This document shows positions 45,415 to 55,220 of a stretch of 64,000 nucleotides of DNA, piece by piece. How positions within the stretch are numbered: the first letter of the stretch is position 1; each line of letters opens with the position of its first letter. A model generated the notes under the pieces. The model ran no database searches, was not told the DNA's origin, and worked only from the letters and a program-made list of their open reading frames with translations. Made by a program: the position numbers and the translations under genes. This DNA is from CBDUBH01 sp965365345 (lineage in GTDB: Bacteria > Bacteroidota > Ignavibacteria > Ignavibacteriales > SURF-24): the NCBI GenBank assembly GCA_965365345.1, contig CBDUBH010000002.1, positions 34,614 through 98,613 on the forward strand, read 5' to 3'.

Positions 45415-45780
45415 TTACTCTATAAATAAAATGTCTTCGTCTATTTCAATAACTTTTACTTTATGACCTTCTTCAAGTTGAAGGGCAATTTTTTTATGAT
45501 TGTCAAAATTAAAAATATCAGCACCTTTTTCAACGATGATAAGTTTAATATTTTCAAATTTTGAAACTACTTCATCTAAATTATCTTCAGCTTTAAAATA
45601 TATTTCCATAAATTGTTCGCTTTCTTTTATAAACACAGTTTTTGAATCCGGCGAAAAATCCATATAAATATCATTATCAAGTACCATTTTTAAAATAGTA
45701 CCTGAAAAAGGTAAAATTATTCTGTTTCCGTAATAAAGCCCGTAAAGGTTGTTTTGTAAAGTTTCGCTAATTGTTTTCAT
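45415..45780 (-). CDS. Unknown 121-residue protein within the complex I cluster
   Basis: A 121-residue soluble protein with ATG start, 1 bp after nhaD and 2 bp before nuoN. It has beta-rich stretches (LYYGNRIILPFSGTILKMV, KTVFIKESEQFMEIYF, KVKVIEIDEDILFIE) and no signal peptide or membrane helix. I do not recognise the family. Its tight packing between nhaD and nuoN suggests that it is needed by, or regulates, one of them. Confidence 0.6.
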   Translation of the reverse strand: MKTISETLQNNLYGLYYGNRIILPFSGTILKMVLDNDIYMDFSPDSKTVFIKESEQFMEIYFKAEDNLDEVVSKFENIKLIIVEKGADIFNFDNHKKIALQLEEGHKVKVIEIDEDILFIE

Positions 45781-45781
45781 A

Positions 45782-47227
45782 TTAATGTTTCCCGTAAAAA
45801 AATACTAACCAAACTAAAAAATAAATCGGGACAAGAATTGTTAATGCATATTTAATTAAATAAGCAAAGAAACTCGGCATTTCTATACCGGCACGTTCAC
45901 TTATTGATTTTACCATGAAGTTCGGTCCATTTCCGATATAGGTTAACGCACCGAAAAATACAGCGGCAACTGAAATTGCCTGCAAATAATAGGCGTCAGC
46001 AATAACAAATTCTCTTACAGCGGCTTGTGAATTTACATCAAGATTAAATTTACCCATTGCCGCACTCAAGAAATTAAGAAAAGTTGGTGCGTTATCTAAA
46101 AATCCTGATAAAAGTCCAGTTGCCCAGTAGAAAACTCCGGCATTTAATTGATCGCCGAAAAGTCTTGCTTCATGCGCAATCAATTGAAGTGCAGGTATCA
46201 TTGTTGCAAATATTCCTATAAATAAATAAGCAACTTCTTTTATCGGTTCAAAATCGAATTCATTTGCGGCAAGAATTTTTTCATCAGCTGTTTTGTATGA
46301 TAAAAATACTACCGAGAACATGATAATTTCTCTTATTCCAAAAGGAAGCGGAGCCAAACTAGGAACCCAGCTAATAACTCCCGGATCGATAAAAACCGAT
46401 ATTAAAATTATTAAAAGATAAACTAAATTTTTTGCACCTTTGAATTCAAATTTATTTGTATAAACTGTTTCTTCATTAAGCTCATCTGATTTGGTATTTC
46501 TTGAATCAATAAAATAGAAAACCAATAATATCAATAAAATTGTAGGGAGCCAGATATACCAAATATTTTCAATGAACCAAAAGAAATTAACACCGCGTAA
46601 AAATCCCAAAAACAGCGGCGGATCACCGATTGGAGTTAAAGCACCACCGACATTACTAACAACAAAAATGAAAAATATAATATGATAAGGTGCAATTCTT
46701 CCTTTATTCATTTTGATAAAAGGTCTTATCAAAAGCATTGAAGCACCGGTAGTACCTATTATATTTGCAATTACTCCGCCGAAAAGCAAAAATAAAACAT
46801 TCAGCATCGGCGTAGCTTTTCTATCAACTTTTATCAAGATTCCGCCTGAAGCCACAAATAATGAACTTAAAAGCGCAATAAATGAGATATATTCTGCCAA
46901 TGTGTGCAATAAACTATGATAGTCCCGCAGCACAAGCAAATAATAAAATGATGTAATTAAACCTAAAACGATCGCAATTTTAGGATAATTATGTTCCCAA
47001 AAATGTTTGTAAAATAATGGTCCGGTTGCAATCATTAATAACAAAGCAACAAAAGGAATAACCATGATCGGATTTGGAAGTGGATGTTCAACTTCTTCCG
47101 ATGCAGGTTCAACTACTTGTCCTCTTCTTTCCTGAGGTTCAGGATCTTGAGAAAATGAATTTGTAAAACTTCCAAGTGAAATTAAAACTAATAAAACTGC
47201 CAATAAATATTTAAAACTCTTTACCAC
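45782..47227 (-). CDS. nhaD: NhaD-type sodium/proton antiporter in the complex I cluster
   Basis: A 481-residue polytopic transporter of the NhaD/ion transporter superfamily: ANIIGTTGASMLLIRP, FVVSNVGGALTPIGDPPLFLGFL and LDNAPTFLNFLSAAM are characteristic. An N-terminal signal-like peptide (LAVLLVLISLGSFTNSFS) precedes an acidic Pro/Glu segment, as in other Bacteroidetes NhaD proteins. GTG start with AGGT upstream, 6 bp after nuoM. Exports Na+ in exchange for H+. Placement between nuoM and nuoN suggests co-expression with complex I. Confidence 0.88.
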   Translation of the reverse strand: MVKSFKYLLAVLLVLISLGSFTNSFSQDPEPQERRGQVVEPASEEVEHPLPNPIMVIPFVALLLMIATGPLFYKHFWEHNYPKIAIVLGLITSFYYLLVLRDYHSLLHTLAEYISFIALLSSLFVASGGILIKVDRKATPMLNVLFLLFGGVIANIIGTTGASMLLIRPFIKMNKGRIAPYHIIFFIFVVSNVGGALTPIGDPPLFLGFLRGVNFFWFIENIWYIWLPTILLILLVFYFIDSRNTKSDELNEETVYTNKFEFKGAKNLVYLLIILISVFIDPGVISWVPSLAPLPFGIREIIMFSVVFLSYKTADEKILAANEFDFEPIKEVAYLFIGIFATMIPALQLIAHEARLFGDQLNAGVFYWATGLLSGFLDNAPTFLNFLSAAMGKFNLDVNSQAAVREFVIADAYYLQAISVAAVFFGALTYIGNGPNFMVKSISERAGIEMPSFFAYLIKYALTILVPIYFLVWLVFFYGKH

Positions 47228-47233
47228 TTTTAC

Positions 47234-48766
47234 CTATTTAATATTAGTTAATTGAATATTAGAACTGTTTAAAACTTTTTGCACAATGCTTTGTGAAGAT
47301 TTTTCAGTCAGCTTTAAGAAAGTATTAGGATAAATTCCGATCCAAACAATGAAAATGAAGATTGGTATCAAAACTAAAATTTCTCTTTTTGTCAGATCAG
47401 TCAAATCATGTAATTTACTATTTTTCACTTCGCCGAAAACAACTCTTTGATACATCCATAGCAAATAAACAGCAGCAAAAATAACTCCAGTTGCAGCAAA
47501 AATTGTAAACCACATACTATTTAAAGTTGTTGATTTAAATGATCCTAAAAGAATCAAAAACTCGCCGATAAAACCGTTTAATCCGGGTAAACCGATCGAG
47601 GAAAGACTCGCGATCATAAGTGCGACTGAGAAAAGAGGAACCACTTTGGCAATTCCGCCATAAAATGAAATTTCACGCGAATGGGTTCTGTCATAAATCA
47701 CTCCTACCAAAAGGAATAATGCTCCTGTTGAAAGTCCGTGATTTACCATTTGAATTACGCTGCCCTGCATTGATTCTAGATTTAGTGCAAAAAGACCCAG
47801 CACAACAAATCCAAGATGTGAAACAGAAGAATAAGCAACAAGTTTTTTCATATCTTTTTGAACCATTGAAACAAGTGCACCGTAAATAATTCCAATTACC
47901 GCCAAAACTCCGATGAAAGGCGCAAATTTAATTGCCGATTGCGGAAATAATGGTAAGCAAAATCTTAAAATTCCGTAAGTTCCCATTTTAAGTAAAACGC
48001 CTGCAAGAATAACACTTCCTGCGGTCGGCGCCTGAACGTGCGCATCTGGAAGCCAAGTATGTAAAGGAAACAATGGAACTTTGATCGAAAAACTTGCCAT
48101 AAATGCAAAGAACATAAATCCTTGAATTGCGAGCGGAACCATTGGTCCAATATTATAAAGTTCAAGTAAATTTGTCGTAAATGATCCGGTCACATCCGAA
48201 GCGTAAACTCCAAGCCAGATAATTGCAACCAGCATCAACAAACTTCCAAGCATTGTATAAATGAAAAACTTAATTGAAGCGTAAATTCTTTGTTCGCCGC
48301 CCCAAACTCCAATTATAAAATACATTGGAATAAGCATTGCTTCCCAAAAGATATAAAAAAGGAATAAATCTAGTGAAAGAAATACTCCTAGCATTCCAAC
48401 TTCAAGAAGAAGCATGAAGAATGTAAACTCTTTAACTTTTTTTGTAATGCTGTTCCAGGATGAAACCAAAGTAATTGGAGTTAAAAATGTGGTAAGCAAA
48501 ACTAAAAGGAGTGAAATTCCATCAACTCCTACAAAATAACTGATGTTTAAACTATCAATCCAAATAAATCTATCTAAGAATTGGAAATCACCATTATTTG
48601 CATCAAATTTAAAGTAGATATATAAAGAAAGAAAAAATGCGATGAGCGAAAACAGAAAACCGGTCCATTTAACCGCTTTTTCATTTTCCTTTTTGAAAAA
48701 AAGAACCGCAAGGCTTCCCAAAAGCGGTATAGCCAAAAGATATGTAAGTAAATAACTGTTTTCCAT
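47234..48766 (-). CDS. nuoM: NADH-quinone oxidoreductase subunit M
   Basis: A 510-residue antiporter-like subunit with about 14 helices. Signatures: VGVDGISLLLVLLTTFLTPI, FYIFWEAMLIPMYFIIGVWGG (conserved Glu on helix 5), PLFPLHTWLPDAHVQAPTAGSV, MKKLVAYSSVSHLGFVVLG and GLPGLNGFIGEFLILLG. ATG start, 5 bp after nuoL; pumps protons in complex I. Confidence 0.95.
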   Translation of the reverse strand: MENSYLLTYLLAIPLLGSLAVLFFKKENEKAVKWTGFLFSLIAFFLSLYIYFKFDANNGDFQFLDRFIWIDSLNISYFVGVDGISLLLVLLTTFLTPITLVSSWNSITKKVKEFTFFMLLLEVGMLGVFLSLDLFLFYIFWEAMLIPMYFIIGVWGGEQRIYASIKFFIYTMLGSLLMLVAIIWLGVYASDVTGSFTTNLLELYNIGPMVPLAIQGFMFFAFMASFSIKVPLFPLHTWLPDAHVQAPTAGSVILAGVLLKMGTYGILRFCLPLFPQSAIKFAPFIGVLAVIGIIYGALVSMVQKDMKKLVAYSSVSHLGFVVLGLFALNLESMQGSVIQMVNHGLSTGALFLLVGVIYDRTHSREISFYGGIAKVVPLFSVALMIASLSSIGLPGLNGFIGEFLILLGSFKSTTLNSMWFTIFAATGVIFAAVYLLWMYQRVVFGEVKNSKLHDLTDLTKREILVLIPIFIFIVWIGIYPNTFLKLTEKSSQSIVQKVLNSSNIQLTNIK

Positions 48767-48771
48767 AATTT

Positions 48772-50712
48772 TTATAATCTAAATATTAACCAGAATAATG
48801 CAGCGACTATGCCAAGCATCATAACTAGTGCGTAAAATTGGGCAACGCCGGTTTGAAATTTTCTTATATAAATTGAAATTAGATCTATAACTTTTGCTGA
48901 ACCGTTTACAACGCCATCAATTATCTTATTATCAGTAAATTTCCAAAGAACCGTTTCTGAACCTTTTTGAATCGGCTGAATAATTCCTGCTTCGTAAGCT
49001 TCATCAACATAATATTTATTTAATAAAACATTATAAACAGGTTTAAGTTTAATCGAAGTTTTTTCTGCAACGGATCTTTTCTTAGTATAGACATACCATG
49101 CAAAGTAGATCATTGCTAAAGCTGCAACGGTAGAAACGGCCATTAATAAAATTTCTTCTGAATGTGAATGGCTTCCGAAATATTGAAGTTTTCTATCAGC
49201 ATTTCTGAATACCGGCTCAAGCCAATTATGAAATTGATTGCCGTGTTCGCCTGAAAAAACTTCAGGAATTCCAATATAACCACCAATAACTGATAAAACG
49301 GCTAATATGATCAAAGGAATTGTCATAACTTTTGGTGATTCATGCGGATGAACTTTATGATGATCAAATCTTTCTTTACCCAAGAATGTTAACGAAACTA
49401 ATCTGAACATATAGAATGCGGTCATCATTGCGGTTAGAACACCAATAATCCAAAAGAAAGTGGAGCCCTGTGCATAGGAAAACCAAAGAATTTCATCTTT
49501 GCTGAAAAATCCTGATAGTCCCGGAAAGCCTGCAATTGCTAAAGAGGCAATCAAAAATGTAGCAAAAGTAACCGGCATATATTTTTTAAGTCCGCCGTAA
49601 TTTCTAATATCTTGTTCTTCGTGCATTCCGTGAATAACAGAACCTGCTCCAAGGAATAACAAGGCTTTAAAGAATGCGTGAGTCATTACGTGAAAAATTC
49701 CCGCAGAAAAGGCGCCAACGCCTAAAGCCAAAAACATATAGCCTAATTGACTTACGGTAGAATAAGCTAAAACTTTTTTAATATCATTTTGAACTAGACC
49801 GATTGTTGCTGCCATAAATGCAGTCAATAACCCAATTACTGCAACAACAGTCATAACTGTTGGAGCAGAAGCATAAATTATTGAAGTTCTTGCAACCATA
49901 TAAACGCCGGCTGTAACCATTGTTGCCGCGTGAATCAATGCGGAAACCGGAGTTGGACCTGCCATCGCATCAGGCAACCAAACAAAAAGCGGAATTTGCG
50001 CAGATTTTCCTGTTGCACCAATAAACAAGAAAATTGCGATCAAACTAAAAACTGTTTCAGATACGGGAAATATTCCGGCTTTTGTAAAAACTTCCTGAAA
50101 ATTCAAACTGTCGAAAGTCATATAGATCAGAAACATTCCGAGTAAAAATCCAAAATCGCCAATTCTATTTACTACAAATGCTTTTTTTGCTGCCTGGCTT
50201 GTAGTTCCTTTTTCAAATTTTCTATCATACCAAAATCCGATTAGAAGATATGAACAAAGTCCTACACCTTCCCAACCAAGGAAAAGCAGGACAAAATTAT
50301 CAGCTAAAATCAAATTCATCATTGCGAAAATAAAAAGATTGAGATATGCAAAAAATCTCCAAAATCCTTTATCTCCGTGCATATATCCGATCGAGTAAAC
50401 GTGAATTAAAAATCCAACGCCTGTTACAACCAATGCCATTACTAGCGAAAGTTGATCAACAAGATATGCAAAGCTCACGTTAAATCCGCCGACGCTTATC
50501 CATGAGAATAATTCAACGGTATTTGCTCTTTGTTCAACCGGCAAATTTAAAGTTTGAAAAAAAGCGATCAAAACGATCATAAATGAAATTCCGACAGTCC
50601 CACTGCCAATAATTCCAATTATTTTTTCATTTTTAATTTTATGTCCGAAAACTCCGTTAATTAAAAATCCGATTAACGGCAAAAGGACGGTAAGATAAAT
50701 ATAATCTATCAT
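48772..50712 (-). CDS. nuoL: NADH-quinone oxidoreductase subunit L
   Basis: A 646-residue antiporter-like subunit with the C-terminal lateral helix. Signatures: FLGWEGVGLCSYLLIGFW (conserved Glu), PLFVWLPDAMAGPTPVSALI, IKKVLAYSTVSQLGYMF and HAFFKALLFLGAGSVIH, GFPGLSGFFSKDEIL. The tail contains KYYVDEAYEAGIIQPI and a last transmembrane helix. Length is normal. ATG start, 7 bp after nuoK. Confidence 0.95.
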   Translation of the reverse strand: MIDYIYLTVLLPLIGFLINGVFGHKIKNEKIIGIIGSGTVGISFMIVLIAFFQTLNLPVEQRANTVELFSWISVGGFNVSFAYLVDQLSLVMALVVTGVGFLIHVYSIGYMHGDKGFWRFFAYLNLFIFAMMNLILADNFVLLFLGWEGVGLCSYLLIGFWYDRKFEKGTTSQAAKKAFVVNRIGDFGFLLGMFLIYMTFDSLNFQEVFTKAGIFPVSETVFSLIAIFLFIGATGKSAQIPLFVWLPDAMAGPTPVSALIHAATMVTAGVYMVARTSIIYASAPTVMTVVAVIGLLTAFMAATIGLVQNDIKKVLAYSTVSQLGYMFLALGVGAFSAGIFHVMTHAFFKALLFLGAGSVIHGMHEEQDIRNYGGLKKYMPVTFATFLIASLAIAGFPGLSGFFSKDEILWFSYAQGSTFFWIIGVLTAMMTAFYMFRLVSLTFLGKERFDHHKVHPHESPKVMTIPLIILAVLSVIGGYIGIPEVFSGEHGNQFHNWLEPVFRNADRKLQYFGSHSHSEEILLMAVSTVAALAMIYFAWYVYTKKRSVAEKTSIKLKPVYNVLLNKYYVDEAYEAGIIQPIQKGSETVLWKFTDNKIIDGVVNGSAKVIDLISIYIRKFQTGVAQFYALVMMLGIVAALFWLIFRL

Positions 50713-50719
50713 CGAGAAT

Positions 50720-51028
50720 TTACCACTTTAAGATATTGATCTCGTCAATGTTAACAGTTAATTTATTTCTAAAAATCACAATTATAATTGCCAGACCAAT
50801 TGCGGCTTCGGCAGCGGCAACAGTCATAACAAAGAACACGAAAATCTGTCCAATCGAGTTTCCCATAAAAGAAGAAAAAGATACCAAAGTTAAATTTGCC
50901 GAATTTAGCATAAGTTCAATTGACATAAAAATAACTATTGCATTTCTTCTTATTAGAACTCCCGCTACCCCCACAGAAAACATGAAGGCGCTTAAGATCA
51001 AATAGTATTCAATCGGGATTGATAACAT
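50720..51028 (-). CDS. nuoK: NADH-quinone oxidoreductase subunit K
   Basis: A 102-residue three-helix subunit. The conserved acidic residues of the proton path are visible: Glu in [16 protein letters not shown] and Glu in [19 protein letters not shown] start; 49 bp gap from nuoJ. Length typical. Confidence 0.93.
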   Translation of the reverse strand: MLSIPIEYYLILSAFMFSVGVAGVLIRRNAIVIFMSIELMLNSANLTLVSFSSFMGNSIGQIFVFFVMTVAAAEAAIGLAIIIVIFRNKLTVNIDEINILKW

Positions 51029-51077
51029 ACTTTATAAGTTTTTAATTAATCAAAATATATTTTTTAGTTCAAATCTT

Positions 51078-51590
51078 TTAATCGAAATTTCTTTTAGCTA
51101 AAACAAGAGCACCAATTGTTGCTGCCAAAAGTAAAAATCCTGCAGCTTCAAACGGAAGCAAGTAAGTTGTATAAAGCATACTACCGATTTGTTCAACACT
51201 TCCGGCTTCAACGCTTTTTGCAACTTCACGTGATAATTTTGCTGATGGAACCGCAAAAACTATCAAATATGCAATTTGAAAGAATACAACAGCCGCAATA
51301 ATAACGGCAAATAATTTTATTTTATTTTTTCCGATTATAAAATCTTCATTTTTCGGGTTGACAAGCATCAAAACGAAAAGGAAAAGAACCATAATTGCGC
51401 CGGCATAAACTATAACTTGGGCAACGGAAATAAATTGCGCATTAAGCAGCAAATATAAGCCGGCAAGGGAAAAGAAATTTATGATGAGAAAAATTGCACT
51501 GATAACCGGATTTTTTCTGGTAATCATAACAACTGAAGAAGTTGCAGCAATTAAAGCAAATAATGTAAATAGAACTATTTCTAAAGTCAT
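51078..51590 (-). CDS. nuoJ: NADH-quinone oxidoreductase subunit J
   Basis: A 170-residue five-helix subunit. Typical core: AGLYLLLNAQFISVAQVIVYAGAIMVLFLFVLML in helix 3 containing the conserved Tyr/Gly, and ending LLLAATIGALVLAKR. ATG at 51590. It is the first gene of the membrane-arm block; the 103-bp gap to asnS contains no strong terminator, and no nuoA-I genes are nearby, so the peripheral arm must be encoded elsewhere. Confidence 0.92.
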   Translation of the reverse strand: MTLEIVLFTLFALIAATSSVVMITRKNPVISAIFLIINFFSLAGLYLLLNAQFISVAQVIVYAGAIMVLFLFVLMLVNPKNEDFIIGKNKIKLFAVIIAAVVFFQIAYLIVFAVPSAKLSREVAKSVEAGSVEQIGSMLYTTYLLPFEAAGFLLLAATIGALVLAKRNFD

Positions 51591-51693
51591 AAAATCTAAA
51601 TTCGGAATTTTTCTTAAATAGTAAAGCTAATAAAATTTATTAAAAATGGAAACTTTACTTTCAAAATTAAAATCAATTTTCCGTAAATTTTAA

Positions 51694-52989
51694 TTACGGA
51701 GTATTTCTGTAAATCATTCTTGCAAAAGGAATTGTTTCACGAACGTGTTCCAAGCCGCAAATCCATGCCACCGTTCTTTCAATTCCAAGTCCAAATCCTG
51801 CATGTGGAACCGAACCAAATCTTCTTAAATCCAAATACCAGTCAAACATTTCCATCGGAAGATCGTGCTCTTTTATTCTTTCTAATAATAGATTTATATC
51901 ATCTTCCCTTTGGCTTCCACCGATAATTTCGCCATAACCTTCCGGAGCCAAAACATCAACAGCAAGCGCAACTTTCGGATTTTCAGGATCGCGCTTCATA
52001 TAAAATGCTTTAACTTCTGATGGATATCTGTGAACCATAACCGGACGGTCATATTGATTTGAAATTATGGTTTCATCAGTTCCGCCGAAATCATTTCCCC
52101 ATTCAAATTTAATATCATTTTTATGAAGAATTTCCACGGCTTCATCGTAAGAAATTCTTGGGAAAGGTCTCTTTACTTTTTCTAATTTTGTAATATCTCG
52201 TTCTAAAATTTTCAATTCTTCGGCTCTATCTTTTAAAACCGATTGAACAATATATTCCAAAAATTCTTCTGCAAGATCCATATTATCGTTCAGATCTGCA
52301 AAAGCAACTTCCGGCTCAACCATCCAAAATTCAGTTAAATGTCTGCGTGTTTTTGATTTTTCGGCTCTGAAAGTAGGACCGAAAGTATAAACTTTTCCTA
52401 AAGCCATTGCTCCGGCTTCAGCATAAAGCTGACCGCTTTGAGTTAAATATGCTTTTCCTAAATCAAAATAATCTGTGGAAAATAAAGTTGAAGTTCCTTC
52501 GCATGCAGATGGAGTTAAAATAGGAGCATCCATCAAAGTGAATCCCCGATCATCAAAAAAATCACGAACTGCTTTTACAATTCTATGACGAACGCGCATA
52601 ATTGCGGCTTGTCTTTGTGAACGAAGCCACAAATGCCTTTTATCCATCAAAAATTCAACGCCGTGCTCTTTAGGAGTTATTGGATAATCAACCGATTCCG
52701 AAATTAATTTAAGATCGGTAACATCCATTTCAAATCCGCCTATAGCGCGCGGTTCTTCTTTTATTTTTCCCGTAATCTCAATTGAAGATTCTTGTCCTAA
52801 TTTATCTGCAATTTGAAAAATATCTTCAGAAACGTTTCCTTTAAATACGATACATTGTAAAAGTCCGGTTCCATCGCGTAAAATTACAAATTTAACTTTT
52901 CCGCTTGATCTTTTATTATGAACCCAGCCTTTTAAAGTTATGGATTCACCTGCATATTTTGCTAAATCTTTAATATAAATATTCTGCAT
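51694..52989 (-). CDS. asnS: Asparagine-tRNA ligase
   Basis: A 431-residue class IIb synthetase charging tRNA-Asn. OB-fold anticodon domain (1-100: [18 protein letters not shown]), then motif 2 ([19 protein letters not shown]) and motif 3 ([16 protein letters not shown]). [13 protein letters not shown] is the Asn-specific pocket signature, distinguishing it from AspRS. A short AT-rich stem (CCGTAA/TTACGG, 51681-51699) overlaps its stop codon. Putative promoter at 53022-53053. Confidence 0.95.
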   Translation of the reverse strand: MQNIYIKDLAKYAGESITLKGWVHNKRSSGKVKFVILRDGTGLLQCIVFKGNVSEDIFQIADKLGQESSIEITGKIKEEPRAIGGFEMDVTDLKLISESVDYPITPKEHGVEFLMDKRHLWLRSQRQAAIMRVRHRIVKAVRDFFDDRGFTLMDAPILTPSACEGTSTLFSTDYFDLGKAYLTQSGQLYAEAGAMALGKVYTFGPTFRAEKSKTRRHLTEFWMVEPEVAFADLNDNMDLAEEFLEYIVQSVLKDRAEELKILERDITKLEKVKRPFPRISYDEAVEILHKNDIKFEWGNDFGGTDETIISNQYDRPVMVHRYPSEVKAFYMKRDPENPKVALAVDVLAPEGYGEIIGGSQREDDINLLLERIKEHDLPMEMFDWYLDLRRFGSVPHAGFGLGIERTVAWICGLEHVRETIPFARMIYRNTP

Positions 52990-53021
52990 TTTTTCTTTTT
53001 CCGATAAGTAAATTCAGATTT

Positions 53022-53053
53022 CAAATATAATAAGCCAAAAATTCAAAAGCAAA
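53022..53053 (-). promoter_or_regulatory. Putative asnS promoter, TTTG-N20-TATATTTG
   Basis: On the minus strand TTTG (53053-53050) is followed after 20 nt by TATATTTG (53029-53022), an exact match to the Bacteroidetes TAnnTTTG element with a favourable TTTG. The asnS start codon is 33 nt downstream. The remainder of the 202-bp gap shows nothing else recognisable. Confidence 0.6.
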
Positions 53054-53191
53054 ATAAGATGTAAATTCTTAATTAATTTCGATCTTTAAATTTGTCCGGA
53101 TTAAATTAAAAGAAAATTTACATTGAAATTTTAAAGAATAAAGTTGAATTTTATCAAAATTTTAAATTGAATAAACTTTCATTGATTTATT

Positions 53192-54130
53192 TTAATTTCC
53201 GGACATTTCTGAAATTACTCCTTCGCGTATAGCAAATCCGGAAAGTGTCATTTCTTTGATATTAAATTCTTCAAAAATTGTTTTAAGAATCAAAACTCCC
53301 GCGGGAATAACATCAGCGCGTTTTTCTTCTAATCCCAAAATTCCTTTTCTTTCTGCAATTGTCTTTTTTGAGATCACAAGATCATAAATTGTACTTATTT
53401 GCGCGGAATTTATCAAATAATTATTTAAAACCCTTCCGGAATTTTTTCCTGATTTTTCTGCACGGATCATTGCGCCGGTTGCTAAAATCGTTCCTGAAGT
53501 TCCGATGCAGCAATCATATTCAAAATTCTTTATCTTTTCAGAAATATTTTTCAATTCTTCTTTTATATAATTATTGCAATTTGAAATTGCGCTTTCTGAA
53601 ATTTCAAAATCAGGGAAAAACATATTTGATAATCTTACTGCGCCGATCCTTTTGCTTTCGGTAAATTCAATTTTTCCATTTCCCGCTAAAGTAAATTCCG
53701 TGCTGCCTCCGCCGATATCAATGCAAAGTAATTTTTTATCAAAAACATCAAGCGCTTTTAGAATTCCTTTATAAATTAATTCGGCTTCGCGAAATCCACT
53801 GATTACTTCAATTTCAATTCCGGTTGAGTTTTTTACTTTTTCAATTATTTCATTTTGATTTTGAAGTTCGCGGAGTGCGCTTGTTGCAACGGCTTTAATT
53901 TCCGCACCGTATTTTCCCGCAAAAAGTTTTTGCCGTTCTATCGTGGAAATTGCTTTTTGAATTGTTTCATCCGAAGCAATTTTTTTTTGAGAATTGTTGT
54001 TCCAATTTAATCTTAAAACTTCTTTATCTCTTGTAACAACTTCGATTTTGCCTATTTTATTTATTTTGGCAACGATCATGTGAAATGAATTTGAACCTAT
54101 ATCAATTACAGCATAATGTTCGTTTTGCAT
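53192..54130 (-). CDS. Ppx/GppA phosphatase family protein
   Basis: A 312-residue exopolyphosphatase or pppGpp phosphatase of the ASKHA fold. Motifs: AVIDIGSNSFHMIVAKI at the N-terminus, VATSALRELQNQNEIIE, EAELIYKGIL and CIDIGGGSTEFTLAGNG, and C-terminal IGTSGTILATGAMIR. ATG at 54130 gives the canonical N-terminus; an earlier TTG (54169) would overlap the previous gene by 37 bp. It has no C-terminal HD domain, so it is a short form. Role in polyphosphate or stringent-response metabolism. Confidence 0.85.
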   Translation of the reverse strand: MQNEHYAVIDIGSNSFHMIVAKINKIGKIEVVTRDKEVLRLNWNNNSQKKIASDETIQKAISTIERQKLFAGKYGAEIKAVATSALRELQNQNEIIEKVKNSTGIEIEVISGFREAELIYKGILKALDVFDKKLLCIDIGGGSTEFTLAGNGKIEFTESKRIGAVRLSNMFFPDFEISESAISNCNNYIKEELKNISEKIKNFEYDCCIGTSGTILATGAMIRAEKSGKNSGRVLNNYLINSAQISTIYDLVISKKTIAERKGILGLEEKRADVIPAGVLILKTIFEEFNIKEMTLSGFAIREGVISEMSGN

Positions 54131-54132
54131 TT

Positions 54133-55209
54133 TTATTTTTGTGTTGTTTCGGATAATAGAAAGTCGCAAAAAGTATAAACTTCGTCAACCTCAACATCAT
54201 CAATCAAATCAGATTTTCTTATAAAAGTTTTTTGTAAGCCTATCGGTGCCCAATTGAAAGGATTTGTGGGACCAAAGATTGAAACTTGCGAAGTTTTTGT
54301 TGAGCCTGCAACGTGCATAACTCCCGTATCGTTTGTTATAAAAAGATCCGATTTTGAGATTAATGCCGCAAGTTCGGGAATTGTTTTATTTGTAAATTCA
54401 TAAAGCTTTATTTTACAATTTTCTTTTACATAATCTATTTCATTTTGATCTGCATTTGTTCCGGTCAAATAAAATTTTGCTTTATAATTTGAATTAATTT
54501 TTCCCGTAAGCTGAATGAATTTATTTAAATTCCATCGGTTCGGCGGTTTTCCTGCACCAACGTGAAGTCCGATTAAAAGTTCATCGTCATTTTTTTCAAT
54601 TGAATTAATAAAATTTTCGGCCACTTTTTCATCTTCTAAATCAAAATTAATTTCACTGCGAAGATTTGTTGTATCAATTCCGAAAGGACGAAGAATTTCC
54701 AGGCAAAAATCATAAACATTTTGATCAGGAAATTTCCGCCAATCCATTTTAACTCTTCTATCAAAAAAATAATCGTAATTATTTTTCATTCCGCTAAGTT
54801 CGGAAATCCCGATACGGATTTTTGAATTTGAGATACGCGCTAAAAGATTACTTGTAAATGAAATTGAAACTGTTACAGGAACAATTGCAAGATCGTAATT
54901 TTCTTTTAGGATCTTTAAGAATTTTAGAAGTTCAAAAGGATTGTAAATTTTCTTTTTATCAAAAAGAATGATACGGTTTATAAATTTATTTTTGGTAACT
55001 GCAATTTTATTTTGCGGACTTACAATCAACGTAATTTTAGAAGAAGGAAATTTTTCTTTCAACGCCCTGAAAATAGGAACCGAAGCGAGCATATCACCTA
55101 ATTGATTATGGGGACGCACGATCAAAATTTTTTTCGGCTCGCCTAAATCTTTCGAATCATTTTTTTCTAAATAAAAATATTTTTTAAGTAAATTTTCAAT
55201 AAAGTTCAT
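54133..55209 (-). CDS. Family 9 glycosyltransferase (heptosyltransferase type)
   Basis: A 358-residue GT9 enzyme transferring sugars in LPS core or related glycan assembly, cytoplasmic face. Motifs: LIVRPHNQLGDMLASVPIFRAL, GLHVGAGKPPNRWN, FITNDTGVMHVAG and FGPTNPFNWAPIG. The C-terminal extension is short. ATG start 11 bp after the small membrane protein's stop; ends 3 bp before the ATG of the Ppx/GppA gene. Confidence 0.87.
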   Translation of the reverse strand: MNFIENLLKKYFYLEKNDSKDLGEPKKILIVRPHNQLGDMLASVPIFRALKEKFPSSKITLIVSPQNKIAVTKNKFINRIILFDKKKIYNPFELLKFLKILKENYDLAIVPVTVSISFTSNLLARISNSKIRIGISELSGMKNNYDYFFDRRVKMDWRKFPDQNVYDFCLEILRPFGIDTTNLRSEINFDLEDEKVAENFINSIEKNDDELLIGLHVGAGKPPNRWNLNKFIQLTGKINSNYKAKFYLTGTNADQNEIDYVKENCKIKLYEFTNKTIPELAALISKSDLFITNDTGVMHVAGSTKTSQVSIFGPTNPFNWAPIGLQKTFIRKSDLIDDVEVDEVYTFCDFLLSETTQK

Positions 55210-55220
55210 TACGGCAAATT

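Noticed and set aside
51681..51699. Terminator at the asnS stop codon
   Set aside because: Only a 6-bp AT-rich stem and no T-run; too weak to call.
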